Shown: piece after piece, positions 63,464 through 64,000 of the stretch | Layout of the letters: each line of letters opens with the position of its first letter | How positions within the stretch are numbered: the first letter of the stretch is position 1 | NCBI RefSeq assembly: GCF_018691265.1 | Contig: NW_024881324.1 | Span: 1,440,230 to 1,504,229 of the forward strand | Origin: Tyto alba | Taxonomy: Eukaryota; Chordata; Aves; Strigiformes; Tytonidae | DNA length: 64,000 nucleotides | Reading direction: 5' to 3' | Notes under the pieces: generated by a model | Databases searched by the model: none | Seen by the model: only the letters and a program-made list of their open reading frames with translations | What the model was told of the DNA's origin: nothing | Program-made: the position numbers and the translations under genes

Positions 63464-63760
63464 CAGGCCTTAAGTCATTTTTATGACTCTTTTCTGAGCC
63501 CTTTCAAACTGATCAGCCTACTTTTGAAGTGGATTTAGCAGAACATGCTAGTAATGGCCTGCCAAAACATAGGTGCCTTGCCTACTTGTGTTTAAAGCCT
63601 ACCTTTTTCCACCTCTCCCTTCCTCTGTGTTTTACACTGAGGATTTGCATTTACCATCGGAGTTGTGCAACTGAACAGAGAATATCTCTATTATGACCGA
63701 CTATTGTCTGATATGATCTCCAGATATTTTTCAGTATTTTATTTTTTCTGCCAGGTTTAG
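63464..63760 (-). mobile_element. Ancient amniote CR1 LINE relic
   Basis: The plus strand runs in parallel, with heavy divergence, to the reverse complement of an amniote CR1 segment. The order is ATGACTCTTTTCTGAGCCCTTTC, then CTACTTTTGAAGTGG, a GCTAGTAATGGCCTG block, CTACTTGTG, and ATGATCTCCAGATATTTTTCAG (63713-63734), corresponding to the CR1 segment CTCCTCTGAACCCTCTCC ... GACCCCCAGATCTTTTTC. Boundaries are approximate. It is the same family type as the relic at 38.2 kb but a different and overlapping part. Confidence 0.55.
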
Positions 63761-64000
63761 TTGTTTTAAAAAATGATAGGATTACCTTGCTCTGCAGTGT
63801 GTCAAAATTTACTAAATCCGTATTAGTAGTTCCTATGATTCCTTAGCCAATTCTTATAAGGCTTTTGGATGAACTTTGTGTAGAACCTCAAAATCTAACT
63901 ATTTACTTCTAGTTAGAACTTGTTAACACATTTAGAAAAAGGAAAACAGAAAATATTGCCTTACTTTAAGAGATACTATAATATCACTACTTTTTATTTT
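63761..64000. other. Non-coding tail of the window
   Basis: AT-rich, nothing recognised. The old CR1 could continue into it. Confidence 0.4.

Noticed and set aside
1..64000. tRNA, rRNA or microRNA genes
   Set aside because: I scanned by eye for tRNA A/B-box layouts, rRNA segments and long hairpins and found no case I could defend. A covariance-model search would be decisive.

Overview
The window looks like non-coding vertebrate DNA from a bird. Three things support this. There are CR1 LINE fragments whose 3' ends carry the avian CR1 terminal repeat, an 8-base unit of the ATTCTRTG type. There is a solo LTR of a common avian ERVL-class family at about 40.44-41.00 kb. The background is AT-rich, long-intron or gene-desert-like sequence broken by short GC-rich patches. 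The LTR family suggests a neoavian bird rather than chicken, but that is from memory of the repeat and not from a search. No complete protein-coding gene can be supported. The open frames present are short, or fall inside repeats, or lie in low-complexity DNA. No tRNA, rRNA, CRISPR array or bacterial-type element was seen.

Layout. 1-10.3 kb is AT-rich single-copy-looking DNA with homopolymer tracts and one candidate spliced exon near 8.1 kb. 10.3-13.1 kb is a GC-rich island. It holds an imperfect tandem array of about 170-bp units (10.9-11.6 kb), a 447-bp uninterrupted CCT/CTT/TGC triplet tract (11.94-12.39 kb), a decameric AT repeat and a GGAAT-type repeat. 13.1-22 kb is mostly unique, with a decayed CR1 piece near 13.8 kb and an isolated CpG-rich patch at 19.28-19.53 kb. 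22.0-23.74 kb holds two CR1 fragments in the same orientation. The larger one keeps recognisable pieces of a broken reverse transcriptase frame. 23.7-32.4 kb is unique or ancient-repeat DNA. At 32.38-33.14 kb a third CR1 lies in the opposite orientation and is almost identical to the 3' part of the second. 38.1-39.1 kb and 63.46-63.76 kb are very old CR1 relics. 40.44-41.00 kb is the ERVL solo LTR. 44.77-44.90 kb is a small minisatellite with a nested A-B-C-B organisation.

From 44 to 64 kb the sequence is AT-rich with several patches that look like conserved regulatory DNA. These include a dense cluster of homeodomain-type and POU-type motifs at 51.39-51.51 kb and a second isolated CpG island at 57.37-57.73 kb. 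Well-formed acceptor/donor pairs bracket candidate exons at 50.16-50.31 and 54.07-54.17 kb. The second has stops in all three frames, which suggests a long non-coding RNA if it is transcribed.

The strongest unexplained signals are the near-identical inverted CR1 pair that shares the same frame-disrupting differences, the orphan CpG islands, the homeodomain-motif cluster, and the large in-phase triplet tract beside a GC-rich tandem array. All positions were read by eye and repeat boundaries are approximate by several bases or more.
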